From Desulfobulbaceae bacterium (GTDB lineage: Bacteria; Desulfobacterota; Desulfobulbia; Desulfobulbales; Desulfobulbaceae): a stretch of 34,403 bases of DNA. The stretch is from positions 1 to 34,403 of the forward strand of contig WGCP01000066.1 of NCBI GenBank assembly GCA_015493715.1, given 5' to 3'. The translations under genes were made by a program, and so were the position numbers. Under the pieces are notes generated by a model, which saw nothing but the letters and a program-made list of their open reading frames with translations, did not search any database and was not told the origin of the DNA. Shown piece by piece: positions 6,977 through 14,646 of the stretch; the stretch's first letter is position 1, and each line of letters opens with the position of its first letter.

Positions 6977-7025
6977 GCCGAAAAACCGTGCAGTGATTGT
7001 AGAGACAAAATTTATTAAGTGCACT

Positions 7026-7409
7026 TCAACTATTACCACCAACAGAGCGCCATCCTATTTCCTTTCTAATACGTGCAATTTGTTGGATGAACTTATCATT
7101 CGACCTCTCTGTGGCAATTCTTTTTGGGCTTTGGCCTGCCCAACGATATATCTGCTCAATTGAACCATGCCCGCGCTTTAGAGCTTTTGCCAACAAGCAC
7201 ACCGATTCAGTGTTGGCTGGCATATTTAGGACAAGCCTAAGTTCGGAATCCGTCCATGGCTGGCCCTTATTGGCAGGACGGTCGTTTTTTTCTTTTTCAA
7301 TTTTAATTGATTCATTTTTTATTAGCGATAATTTCTCGTCCCAACTTACACCCTCAACGGGCGTTGATAAAAGAGCACAAATCTTTTCTTGGAACTCCCT
7401 TTTCTTCAT
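7026..7409 (-). CDS. Hypothetical protein with a SANT/Myb-like segment, inserted between flgH and flgI
   Basis: I do not recognise this as a flagellar protein. The 127-residue product has a charged, helical N-terminal part. A segment PWTDSELRLVLNMPANTESVCLLAKALKRGHGSIEQIYRWAG (about residues 52-93) follows. Its spaced Trp and helix-turn-helix rhythm resemble a Myb/SANT-type three-helix fold. A basic tail closes it. The start at 7409 is chosen over the track's GTG at 7436 because AGGGCG precedes this ATG. The DNA is visibly richer in A/T than its neighbours. flgH and flgI are normally adjacent, so acquisition by insertion is likely. A nucleic-acid-binding role is only a guess. Confidence 0.7.
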   Translation of the reverse strand: MKKREFQEKICALLSTPVEGVSWDEKLSLIKNESIKIEKEKNDRPANKGQPWTDSELRLVLNMPANTESVCLLAKALKRGHGSIEQIYRWAGQSPKRIATERSNDKFIQQIARIRKEIGWRSVGGNS

Positions 7410-7491
7410 TTTCGCCCTCATGCAGATTTTATTCACTTAACTTTTTTTATGTTTTTATGGTCAGCCAATTTGGTCCAGGCTTGCTGGTTCA

Positions 7492-8220
7492 TTAAAACGG
7501 CCATACCCGGTCAACGATCCGAGTCAGCCAGCCGGGCCGTTGTTTGTCTGATATAACGCCCTTGCCGGTATAGGCAATCTGTGCATTGAGGATTTTACTC
7601 GAATCAATTTCATTGGCGGCGCTGATATCAAAGGGACGGATTATGCCCGTCAGGTAAATAATCTGGTTTTCATTGTTGACCACCACGGATTTTCCACCGC
7701 GAATTTTCATGTTACCGTTGGGATATATCTTGATAACCTGGGTGGTTAAAGTGGCCAGCAGGTCTTCCTTGCGGGTTGTTTTTCCGCTTCCCTTGAAGTT
7801 ATTTTTGAAATTGGCCTCAATCAGATTAGATGGATCAAGGTTGGGATTATTTTTAACAATTGTTTTCTCAAGTCCGAAAAAGGTCGGAATTCCGGCCTTG
7901 ATTCCCGTATCCCGGTCCGTCTGGGTGGAGGCTTCTTTGGAGGCGCTGGCCTTCTCCTGGATAACGACCGTGACGATATCACCCACATGATGGGCCCGGA
8001 GATCGGCGATCCAGTTGCCTTCATCCCCAGTGAACAGGGAACCGGGGGAGATGGGTTTGCTGTGGACGACCACGGGCGCTTCCAGTGGCTCGGGCACCTG
8101 CATGACGGTTGTTTTTTTCTGGGTGCATCCCGAAGAAAGAGCGACAAGGATAACTATTGTGGCGAGGAATCCGAAAAATGATTTCCTGGACATTAACGAT
8201 AGAGATACGTGCTGGTTCAT
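7492..8220 (-). CDS. flgH: Flagellar L-ring lipoprotein FlgH
   Basis: FlgH forms the outer-membrane L ring that guides the rod out of the cell. The N-terminus has a lipoprotein signal peptide ending in the lipobox LSSGC (Cys about residue 32). It is followed by the family stretches SPGSLFTGDEGNWIADLRAHHVGDIVTVVIQEKASASK and, near the end, GNMKIRGGKSVVVNNENQIIYLTGIIRP. The start was moved 12 codons inward from 8256 to the ATG at 8220, which has GGAG 9 bases upstream and follows the flgA stop by one base. The resulting 242 residues match family length. The two outer-ring genes fit a Gram-negative envelope. Confidence 0.95.
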   Translation of the reverse strand: MNQHVSLSLMSRKSFFGFLATIVILVALSSGCTQKKTTVMQVPEPLEAPVVVHSKPISPGSLFTGDEGNWIADLRAHHVGDIVTVVIQEKASASKEASTQTDRDTGIKAGIPTFFGLEKTIVKNNPNLDPSNLIEANFKNNFKGSGKTTRKEDLLATLTTQVIKIYPNGNMKIRGGKSVVVNNENQIIYLTGIIRPFDISAANEIDSSKILNAQIAYTGKGVISDKQRPGWLTRIVDRVWPF

Positions 8221-8221
8221 A

Positions 8222-9175
8222 TCAAAACTCCACGGAAACGACGCCGGGTGCATCAACTTTGCAGTAGACCAGTTTGGAGGAACTGATGTTTTTTACCCGA
8301 ATGAAATCACCGGGCCGGCCGTCCATGGTTGCAATACCTTTTGTGGATATCCGTAAAGGCCCTCTGCTGGCGATAATTTCGACCGGTTCACCCTTTTTGA
8401 TGACCGGCGGCGGTGCCACATTCATGGTATCAAGCGGTTTGCCGGCGCGAATAGTGCGTTTTGCCTGCATCCCGACGACCCGGTCCATGGAAAAGTAAGG
8501 CGCGTCAAGCTTGCTGATGTCCTGGCGGATCATTTCCACCTGGTCTGGAGTAATGATGGATCCCCTGCGGACGTTGACCGCTGCGGTTGCAACCGAGGCC
8601 AGGGCTTCAAGTTTACCGCGAACAGTACAGTTTTTGACGGTCCTGCCGTCAACTGCAAAGAGGATGTTGAAACTTGAACTGCCGATTATCGTTGGCTTGG
8701 AGGGTCGTACGGTATAGGTTATTTTTCCGGTGGGCAGGATTATGTTCCCCGGTGTCCGGACCGAAGTGAATCGTATTTCGGCATCGGGCAGGCTTTGCAG
8801 ACGGCGGCCGATAAATTCAGCGACAATCCGTTTCATTCGCTCTTTGGTGATGACCTGTCCCTTTCTGGTCACCTCTATTGATTTGGTGCCGCTCCAAGTG
8901 ATATCAGCAGTATTTTTGTCATAGCGCATCATCTCGATAATCGAGGATGCCTTGATGGTGCGGCTCTTGCCCGGATTAGGGGAAGCGGTAATACGTTCAG
9001 CGGCCAGGGTCTCTTCTTCGCTGCCTTCCGGAGTGATGGAGGCGATATCGCCAAGATGAACAAATGGTGCGGATACCAGCGCCTTTTCGTGTAGCTCTAC
9101 CCTGATGGCAAATGCCTGTGACCCGAGGAACAGCAGGGACAGGACAAGGGCATGGATGAACAATGTTTTTTTCAT
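8222..9175 (-). CDS. flgA: Flagellar P-ring assembly chaperone FlgA
   Basis: FlgA is a periplasmic chaperone needed for FlgI ring assembly. The 317-residue product has a signal peptide (MKKTLFIHALVLSLLFLGSQAFA). It ends with the SAF-type domain and the C-terminal FlgA segment: NVRRGSIITPDQVEMIRQDIS, VVGMQAKRTIRAGKPLDTMNV, then KKGEPVEIIASRGPLRISTKGIATMDGRPGDFIRVKN. It is longer than E. coli FlgA (about 219) because of an added N-terminal domain, as is usual in this bacterial group. It lies 3 bp after flgG and one base before flgH. Confidence 0.94.
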   Translation of the reverse strand: MKKTLFIHALVLSLLFLGSQAFAIRVELHEKALVSAPFVHLGDIASITPEGSEEETLAAERITASPNPGKSRTIKASSIIEMMRYDKNTADITWSGTKSIEVTRKGQVITKERMKRIVAEFIGRRLQSLPDAEIRFTSVRTPGNIILPTGKITYTVRPSKPTIIGSSSFNILFAVDGRTVKNCTVRGKLEALASVATAAVNVRRGSIITPDQVEMIRQDISKLDAPYFSMDRVVGMQAKRTIRAGKPLDTMNVAPPPVIKKGEPVEIIASRGPLRISTKGIATMDGRPGDFIRVKNISSSKLVYCKVDAPGVVSVEF

Positions 9176-9178
9176 ATT

Positions 9179-9964
9179 TTAGACCATGTTGACCACTGTA
9201 CTCATCATTTCGTCCGAGGTTGATACTGCCTTGGAGTTGATCTCAAAGGCCCTCTGAGCGGTGATCATACGGGCTATTTCCCCGACAAGATTGACGTTGG
9301 ACTGTTCAAGAAAACCCTGCTGCAGGGTGCCGTATCCATCACTGCCCGGCGTGCCGATAGTGGCGGTGCCCGAGGCCTCGGTCTCTCGAAAAAGGTTACG
9401 GCCGATGGAAAGGAGACCGGCATCATTGACAAAGGTGGCCAGGTCGATATTTCCAAGCTCCGTTGATTGGGTATCATCACCAAGAAGTGCGCTGACGACT
9501 CCGGTGGCGCTGATGGTCACCTCGCGTGCGTTTTCAGGGATGGTGATAGCGGGAACGATCGGATTGCCTTCCGGGGTGACCAGTCGGCCTGTACCGTCAC
9601 GATTCAGATTGCCTGCCCTGGTGTAGGCGGTATTGCCGTCGGGGAGATCGACCTGGAAAAATCCCGCTCCCTCGATGGCAACGTCAAATTCATTGGAGGT
9701 CTCAACTATATCGCCTTCCGTAAAGACCTTGGTGACGGCCGCCGGGCGGACACCAAGGCCGACTTGAATGCCCGAGGGCGACTGGGTGCCGGCATCTGAG
9801 GTCGGCGCCCCGGGAACCTGGACCTGTTGATAGATTAAATCCTGAAAGGAGGTAACGCTTTTTTTGAAACCTGTGGTTGAAACGTTGGCCAGGTTATTGG
9901 CAATAACGTCCATGTTCAGGTTCTGTCCCCTCATACCGGTGGTTGCGGTCCATAAAGATCTCAT
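9179..9964 (-). CDS. flgG: Flagellar distal rod protein FlgG
   Basis: FlgG makes the distal rod through the P and L rings. The 261-residue product is exactly family length. It starts MRSLWTATTGMRGQNLNMDVIANNLANVSTTGFKKS, with the rod/hook ANNLANVSTTGFK motif. The C-terminus is GFLEQSNVNLVGEIARMITAQRAFEINSKAVSTSDEMM, the typical closing helix. A good ribosome binding site (AGGAGAG) precedes the ATG. The 157-bp gap to flgF is occupied by a dispersed repeat. Confidence 0.96.
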   Translation of the reverse strand: MRSLWTATTGMRGQNLNMDVIANNLANVSTTGFKKSVTSFQDLIYQQVQVPGAPTSDAGTQSPSGIQVGLGVRPAAVTKVFTEGDIVETSNEFDVAIEGAGFFQVDLPDGNTAYTRAGNLNRDGTGRLVTPEGNPIVPAITIPENAREVTISATGVVSALLGDDTQSTELGNIDLATFVNDAGLLSIGRNLFRETEASGTATIGTPGSDGYGTLQQGFLEQSNVNLVGEIARMITAQRAFEINSKAVSTSDEMMSTVVNMV

Positions 9965-10023
9965 TACTGCTCTCCTGGTTGCTGCCCTTGTTATCAGAAA
10001 ATAGCCCGTGTAGTCATGTCGTT

Positions 10024-10103
10024 TCAGGCTATTCTCATTGTTCGAAGTCTAGGCTTATCTGTTGTGGCTGTGGCCTGAAAATCCGGTCCAGCCATGCTGG
10101 TTT
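10024..10103 (+). repeat. Dispersed intergenic repeat, copy B
   Basis: This segment reads TCAGGCT, ATTGTTCGAAGTCT, GGCTTATCT, CTGAAAATC, CCAGCCATGC in order, matching the reverse complement of copy A near csrA. It contains one GAAGTCT...GCTTATC core rather than four. A small palindrome, CCAGC-CAT-GCTGG, is near its right end. It sits between flgF and flgG, which are normally contiguous. The track's 60-residue plus-strand ORF (9943-10125) translates this repeat and shares a SKS-LI---LKIR-SHA peptide pattern with the ORF over copy A. That pattern is better explained by shared DNA than by genes. Confidence 0.7.
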
Positions 10104-10121
10104 ATGCATAGAAAGAAAAGA

Positions 10122-10859
10122 TTAACCGACTGTGCCAAGTTCATTTTGACGTTCACTTAAGTTGGAATAATTTTTTTCTATTTTGAGGCAGGCGTCAAAT
10201 CGACGCTGTGTATTGATCATCATGGTCATCTCTTCGACCATGTTGATATTTGATCCTTCGAGGTTTCCCTGAATAATCGCGGCGGAATCAATGGTTTGTG
10301 ACGTTGCACCCTTTTGCAACGTGTACAGACTGTTGCCGGTCTTTTCCAGTTTGGCCCGGTCCGATACCGCAAAAACCTGTAATTTTTGGCCGCTTGGGAT
10401 ATTGTCCAGAGAGATGTTGCCTGATTCATCAATGTGGATTTTTTTCCCCTGGGCTCCTGCAAGCTGTATGGGCTGGCTGGAACCATCTAATACGTCGAAA
10501 TTATCAGCTGTTTTCAGCAGGCCGTTGTTGTCGACATAAAAGCTGCCGTTGCGGGTGAAAAAAGTTTTACCGTTGCCGCGAATTTTGAAGAAACCTTTGC
10601 CGGAAATAGCAACGTCCAGGTCACGGCCGGTCTCCCGGAGAGGACCCTGGGAAAAATCAACCCCTATTTTGCGGATTTTGCTGTAATTGATTCCCCGACC
10701 ATTAGCCATCTGTTGACTGCCCTTGAGCAGGGACTCAAAGCTGATCCGGTCTTTTTTAAAACCGGTGGTGTCGATATTGGCCATGTTATTGGAAATATTG
10801 GCCATGGCCTGTTCCCTGGAAACGGCTCCGCTTAACGCGCTGTATTTTCCTGATACCAT
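10122..10859 (-). CDS. flgF: Flagellar proximal rod protein FlgF
   Basis: FlgF is a proximal rod subunit exported by the flagellar system. The 245-residue product has the rod opening SGKYSALSGAVSREQAMANISNNMANIDTTGFKKDRISFESLL. A central segment follows, with LRETGRDLDVAISGKGFFKIRGNGKTFFTRNGSF, and then the closing helix NMVEEMTMMINTQRRFDACLKIEKNY. Its place directly before flgG supports flgF. The start has no evident ribosome binding site (AU-rich CATAAAAAAAC before the ATG) and stands behind a hairpin (CGAAGGA/TCCTTCG, about 10894-10922) and a MITE-like element. A disturbed leader is therefore possible. Confidence 0.9.
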   Translation of the reverse strand: MVSGKYSALSGAVSREQAMANISNNMANIDTTGFKKDRISFESLLKGSQQMANGRGINYSKIRKIGVDFSQGPLRETGRDLDVAISGKGFFKIRGNGKTFFTRNGSFYVDNNGLLKTADNFDVLDGSSQPIQLAGAQGKKIHIDESGNISLDNIPSGQKLQVFAVSDRAKLEKTGNSLYTLQKGATSQTIDSAAIIQGNLEGSNINMVEEMTMMINTQRRFDACLKIEKNYSNLSERQNELGTVG

Positions 10860-10983
10860 GTTTTTTTATGTTTTTTCGTTTGTCATTGTCGAGAACGAAG
10901 GATGTGTATCCATATCTTCCTTCGACATCTTTGGTTGTTTTCTTTATTGAAAACCTCAATGTACTGAAAAATAACAAGATCCC

Positions 10984-11147
10984 TAAGGGGCTGTACCAAA
11001 ATAAGTGTAACAATTTTGCGCTGAAATTTTGTTCATTTTCAAGGCGCGTCATGAGTTGCATAGTCTCTTCTATTCAGCTCTTTACGCAACGTAGAAAATG
11101 GGCAAAGGGCAAGCAGGATGTTACAGTTATTTTTGTACAGACCCTTA
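10984..11147. mobile_element. MITE-like palindromic element with 28-bp terminal inverted repeats
   Basis: The left arm (10985-11012) and right arm (11119-11146) are inverted repeats matching at 25 of 28 positions. The left reads AAGGGGCTGTACC... and the right, reversed, AAGGGTCTGTACA.... Further inward, GTTCATTTTC near 11031 pairs with GAAAATGGGC near 11095, so most of the element can fold. Both ends abut a TA dinucleotide, as in Tc1/mariner/IS630-type insertion, though a palindrome could produce this by itself. There is no transposase ORF. The right end supplies the stop codon of the gene at 11145-11552. Confidence 0.75.
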
Positions 11148-11552
11148 ACATCCCTCCTTGCGGGAGATAAAGGACAACGTGGCCAGTTGCCCTGCCTCGG
11201 CCAGGGAGATGCCCAGGACTTCTGAAATCTCGTCCGTGCTCATTCCCCTGGCAACAAGACTTGCAAAAAATTTATATTTTTCAGGGACACTGCCTGCTTT
11301 TCCCGCCTGCAACTCAAGCCGTGGTTGCTGGAATTTGCCGGCGATAGCCGCATTTCTCAGAGAGTCTGCAAATGCCGGCGTCTCTCTAATACCTTCATTA
11401 TCGTTTAAGGCGGATTCAACCTTTCGATACAAGGTCTTGATTTTTTCCTGCTCCAGCATTTTTCTGCGTCGCAGGGTGAGAAAGCAGCCGGTGGCGGCAA
11501 GCATACAAAGACCGGGAAAAAAAATAATAAGTGTCTGGGTAGCGTGTGTCAT
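11145..11552 (-). CDS. Small membrane-anchored protein, DUF6115/DUF2802-like, after fliA
   Basis: Function unknown. The 135-residue product has one N-terminal membrane segment (about residues 7-26, TLIIFFPGLCMLAATGCFLTL). A basic RRRKMLEQEKI helix that may form a coiled coil and a linker follow. The C-terminal segment YKFFASLVARGMSTDEISEVLGISLAEAGQLATL (about residues 93-126) has a helix-turn-helix look. This layout resembles flagellar-cluster proteins filed under DUF6115 or DUF2802, recalled from memory. A ribosome binding site AGGA precedes the ATG. Its TAA stop lies in the end of the MITE-like element, so the C-terminus may have been shortened by the insertion. Confidence 0.75.
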   Translation of the reverse strand: MTHATQTLIIFFPGLCMLAATGCFLTLRRRKMLEQEKIKTLYRKVESALNDNEGIRETPAFADSLRNAAIAGKFQQPRLELQAGKAGSVPEKYKFFASLVARGMSTDEISEVLGISLAEAGQLATLSFISRKEGC

Positions 11553-11574
11553 GATCCTGGTTTTTATTGTCCGT

Positions 11575-11615
11575 AGATAAGCGAGCCCGAAGTCTTCACT
11601 ACGTTACGCTTATCT
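11575..11615. repeat. Hairpin related to the dispersed repeat, copy C
   Basis: Nine-base arms AGATAAGCG and CGCTTATCT enclose a 23-base loop that contains GAAGTCT. The GAAGTCT and GCTTATCT blocks are those of copies A and B, so this is probably a divergent or partial copy. It lies in the 116-bp gap between fliA and the small membrane protein gene. No T-run follows on the minus strand, so it is not a classical terminator, although attenuation is possible. Confidence 0.5.
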
Positions 11616-11668
11616 GCGAGACTTTGTGGGCGGGTTCCTGCGGTTTTTTGGGTTGCGGGTATTACGTC

Positions 11669-12406
11669 TTATTCGTCATACAGTTCATTGTTGATTAACT
11701 TGACCCGCAGTTTTATCAGCGCCTGACTATGCAGCTGTGAGACCCGGCCCTCGGTGACGCCTATGACCTCGGCAATCTCTTTCTGGGTCAGCTCCTCATA
11801 GTAATACAGGGCGATCACAAGCTTTTCTTTCTTGGACAGCTCTTCCAGGACATCGGCCATCAGGGCCGTCATCTCCTGGGATTCGATCAGGTCCAATGGC
11901 GTCGGTCCACCATCCTGGACAAGATTGTCAAGAAAGCTCCGGCCCTCCTCGGAATGGTCCAGGGTTTCATTGAGACTGACGCAACCGAGGTGGGAAACCT
12001 TTGCCAGGGTCTCATGGTATTGGTCCAGTGACATATCCATGGCCTCCGCCATCTCCTCTTCATCGGGAGAACGGCCGAGTTTTCGCTCCAGTCTGAGCAT
12101 GGTCTGGCTCAGTTGAGAGTGCTTTTCCCTGAGTGACCTGGAAAACCAGTCAAGCTTACGCATTTCGTCAAAGATGGCCCCTCTGATCCGATATTCGGCA
12201 AAAGTCTTAAATTTTGCGCCTTTAGTTGGGTCATATTTATTGGCGGCATCAATTAACCCCTCCATGGCGGCGCTGGTCATATCATCCTTGGTCATAAAGG
12301 AAGGCACCTGCGGGACCATGCGTTGAACAACAATATCAACAAGGGGCATATGCTCCCGTATCAACTGCGAGCGATCATCAAGTGGCGGCACGGATGAATA
12401 AACCAT
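11669..12406 (-). CDS. fliA: Flagellar sigma factor FliA (sigma-28)
   Basis: FliA directs RNA polymerase to late flagellar promoters. The 245-residue product shows sigma region 2 (MTKDDMTSAAMEGLIDAANKYDPTKGAKFKTFAEYRIRGAIFDEMRKLDWFSRSLREK, about residues 38-95). Region 3 follows, and region 4 is LSKKEKLVIALYYYEELTQKEIAEVIGVTEGRVSQLHSQAL (about residues 190-230). Length is normal for the family. Two promoters of its class and its antagonist flgM are in the window. The ATG has no good ribosome binding site but lies 3 bp after the stop of a 17-codon ORF, which suggests coupled translation. It follows flhG, a conserved order. Confidence 0.96.
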   Translation of the reverse strand: MVYSSVPPLDDRSQLIREHMPLVDIVVQRMVPQVPSFMTKDDMTSAAMEGLIDAANKYDPTKGAKFKTFAEYRIRGAIFDEMRKLDWFSRSLREKHSQLSQTMLRLERKLGRSPDEEEMAEAMDMSLDQYHETLAKVSHLGCVSLNETLDHSEEGRSFLDNLVQDGGPTPLDLIESQEMTALMADVLEELSKKEKLVIALYYYEELTQKEIAEVIGVTEGRVSQLHSQALIKLRVKLINNELYDE

Positions 12407-12409
12407 GGC

Positions 12410-12463
12410 TCAATAAATGGTCCCAAGTGCGTTATTATTGATTTTCAGTGTTCCAATTTTCAT
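12410..12463 (-). CDS. Possible 17-residue leader peptide between flhG and fliA
   Basis: This ORF is too short for the track to give on its own (it is the tail of 12410-12637). The peptide is MKIGTLKINNNALGTIY. A good ribosome binding site, AAAGGA, lies 7 bases before its ATG and overlaps the end of flhG. Its TGA is followed by GCC and then the fliA ATG, while fliA has no clear ribosome binding site of its own. This arrangement fits a leader whose translation feeds fliA. I have no homology support, and the ORF could be chance. Confidence 0.4.
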   Translation of the reverse strand: MKIGTLKINNNALGTIY

Positions 12464-12467
12464 GCTG

Positions 12468-13385
12468 CTATCCTTTGTTGCCGAAATCCAGCAGCCGTTT
12501 CCAGAAAAACTGGATTGATCCTTTTGCTTCCATATTTCGCGGTTCCTGCAGCATGGTTCCGGCGAGGGCCTCAAAGGCGGCACTGGTTTTTGAATCGGGA
12601 AAGAGTTGCACCATGACCTGCTGCTTGCGGATCGCATCGATCATCTGTTTGTCCCTCGGGATGGATCCCATGTAATCGATGGAAATATCGAGATATCTAT
12701 TGGCAACCATGGTGAGTTTACGATAGACGTCAAGGGCCTCCTCCTCGTTTTTAATGAAGTTGACAATCAGGTTGAATTGTTTTTCGTGATACTGGTTGGA
12801 GAGTAATTTCATCAGGGCGTAGGCATCAGTAATCGCCGTTGGTTCCGGTGTGGTCACCACCAGGATTTCATGGGCGGCCGTGGTAAAATAGGTCACATTC
12901 TCCGAAATGCCCGCCTCTGTGTCGATGAGAACGAAGTCAAAGTCATTGTGCATGGAATCAAGCGCTTCAAGCAGGCGCATTTTTTGCTGTGAGTCCAAAC
13001 GGGTGAAACGCTGTACTCCGGATCCTGCAGGAAGAATATTGATGCCCATGGGCCCTTTAACCAGGATTGACCGCAGGTCACAATCACCGGCAAAAAAATG
13101 ATTCAGATTATGGCTGGGCGCCAGTCCAAAGACCACGTCAATGTTGGCCAGACCGAGATCGGCATCAAGAATCAGCACCCGTTTGCCCATTTTTGCCAGC
13201 AGGACGGCGACATTGGCAACCACGGCGGTCTTGCCGACGCCGCCTTTGCCGCTGGTAATGGAAAAGACACGGGTGGCGGAACCGTTTGCCCTTTTTGCCG
13301 TCTGTCGGGCCTGCGTCATTGTTCGCAGGGTCCCCGCCTGATCCCGTGGACGAATATCCTGGTCAACCATTGTTTTTTGGTCCAT
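12468..13385 (-). CDS. flhG: Flagellar number regulator FlhG (MinD-like ATPase)
   Basis: FlhG (FleN/YlxH) is a membrane-associating P-loop ATPase of the MinD/ParA class that limits flagellar number and stimulates the FlhF GTPase. The N-terminus contains DQAGTLR (residues 15-21), matching the DQAxxLR activator helix that acts on FlhF. The deviant Walker A SGKGGVGKT is at residues 45-53, followed by ILDADLGLANIDVVFG and VLIDTEAGI. The 305-residue length is normal. Its start overlaps the flhF end by 23 bp, and fliA follows. Confidence 0.95.
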   Translation of the reverse strand: MDQKTMVDQDIRPRDQAGTLRTMTQARQTAKRANGSATRVFSITSGKGGVGKTAVVANVAVLLAKMGKRVLILDADLGLANIDVVFGLAPSHNLNHFFAGDCDLRSILVKGPMGINILPAGSGVQRFTRLDSQQKMRLLEALDSMHNDFDFVLIDTEAGISENVTYFTTAAHEILVVTTPEPTAITDAYALMKLLSNQYHEKQFNLIVNFIKNEEEALDVYRKLTMVANRYLDISIDYMGSIPRDKQMIDAIRKQQVMVQLFPDSKTSAAFEALAGTMLQEPRNMEAKGSIQFFWKRLLDFGNKG

Positions 13386-14646
13386 GAGGGTTCATAATAA
13401 GTTCTGCCAGTATTTCAGGGGTAGCGGCGACAATATCCTCGGGTACGCGTTGCCCGTTAGTCAGATAGGATATCGGCGTATCCTTGCTGTAGTGGATGTT
13501 CAATAACACCCCCAGCAACCGGCATTCGTCGACCTTGCTGAAAATAAAATTGCTGATCGGCAGGCAGGAAAATTGCTGAATTATAGTCTCCAGTTCAAGC
13601 TCCCTGTTGGTTGCCGACAGCAGCAGGTGATTTTCAAGACCGTATTCGGGTTTGAGGAAGGTACGCATATCCTGAATTTCCATGGCATTGCCGGGGCTTC
13701 GTCCGGCGGTGTCGATGAGGATAAGGTCACAATCGCTGTGCCTGGCAAGCGCTGCCGCCATGTCCGTCGGCTTAATGACCACCTCCACCGGCAGGTTCAT
13801 GATCTCTCCATATACCTTGAGCTGCTCCACGGCGGCTATCCGGTACGTGTCAATGGTGATCAGGGCGACCTTACCGCCGAATCGTTTCAGGTAACCGGCG
13901 GCTAATTTGGCGATTGTCGTTGTCTTACCGACGCCGGTGGGACCAATCAGGCTTATTCTTTTCTGGTGGACGAGTTTTTTGTCAAGGGGGTGGGTCACGG
14001 TAAAGAGCTTGCCGATGGCCTCGGTCAGGTTTCCCTGCAATGTGTGCTGACTGCCGCCTGCCTGCGGTCCGATGACATCGCTTGTAAAACGCGCGACAAG
14101 ACCGGCCACCTGATGATTCAGGCCTCGGGACAACAGCAGGCGGATAACCGGATCTTCCGATGCATTTGCGGTCTGGGCGGAATATTCAGGCTCAACATAG
14201 GCTGGAGCTACTGGTGAAGAATCAAGACCGCCGATCCGGTGCGACAGGCTGTCGATAATGGAGCGCAGCTCGCTGATCTCATGGGAAAGGGCGGTCGGGT
14301 CTGGCCCGGCATCGGTTCCCCGGACACCGGAGAAGCCGGGAGAAACCTTTTCCCTTTGCCGGTGTTCGTCCAGCCCGAGATTTTGATAGGTAAGGGGCTC
14401 GTTGGGTTGCCCCTGAACCGGAGAGGAAGAGGAACTATTATGCAGGGGACAGGATGGTTCATTCCCTTTTTCAGGCCAGGCGGAATCTATGGCGGCCGTA
14501 ATTTCAAGCACGGGTTTGCCGAGCATCCCCAGCTTGCCCCCGCGCAGAGTTCTGGTCGAGAGAATGAGGGCATCCGGCCCTAAATCCCTCTTGACCATTT
14601 TCAAGCCACTGGTCATATCTTTGGCTTCGAAGACCTTAACTTGCAT
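13363..14646 (-). CDS. flhF: Flagellar placement SRP-type GTPase FlhF
   Basis: FlhF is a signal-recognition-particle-type GTPase that sets the polar site of flagellar assembly. The 427-residue product has the family opening MQVKVFEAKDMTSGLKMVKRDLGPDALILSTRTL. A variable basic/serine-rich linker (about residues 55-160) follows. The NG domain has P-loop GPTGVGKTTT (235-244), DTYRIAAVEQLKVYGEI and the G3 motif LIDTAGRSPGN. It overlaps flhA by 11 bp upstream and flhG by 23 bp downstream, so the three are coupled. With FlhG it predicts few, polar flagella. Confidence 0.96.
   Translation of the reverse strand: MQVKVFEAKDMTSGLKMVKRDLGPDALILSTRTLRGGKLGMLGKPVLEITAAIDSAWPEKGNEPSCPLHNSSSSSPVQGQPNEPLTYQNLGLDEHRQREKVSPGFSGVRGTDAGPDPTALSHEISELRSIIDSLSHRIGGLDSSPVAPAYVEPEYSAQTANASEDPVIRLLLSRGLNHQVAGLVARFTSDVIGPQAGGSQHTLQGNLTEAIGKLFTVTHPLDKKLVHQKRISLIGPTGVGKTTTIAKLAAGYLKRFGGKVALITIDTYRIAAVEQLKVYGEIMNLPVEVVIKPTDMAAALARHSDCDLILIDTAGRSPGNAMEIQDMRTFLKPEYGLENHLLLSATNRELELETIIQQFSCLPISNFIFSKVDECRLLGVLLNIHYSKDTPISYLTNGQRVPEDIVAATPEILAELIMNPHGPKNNG

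Noticed and set aside
5855-7042. TTG start at 7042 for flgI
   Set aside because: It would place 22 extra residues before a clear signal peptide and overlap the preceding gene. The ATG at 6976 fits the family better.
9943-10125. 60-residue plus-strand ORF between flgF and flgG
   Set aside because: It runs over copy B of the dispersed repeat and partly overlaps flgG on the opposite strand. No protein family is recognised.
10786-11061. 91-residue minus-strand ORF crossing the MITE-like element into flgF
   Set aside because: It overlaps the real flgF frame and the left terminal repeat, with no family similarity.
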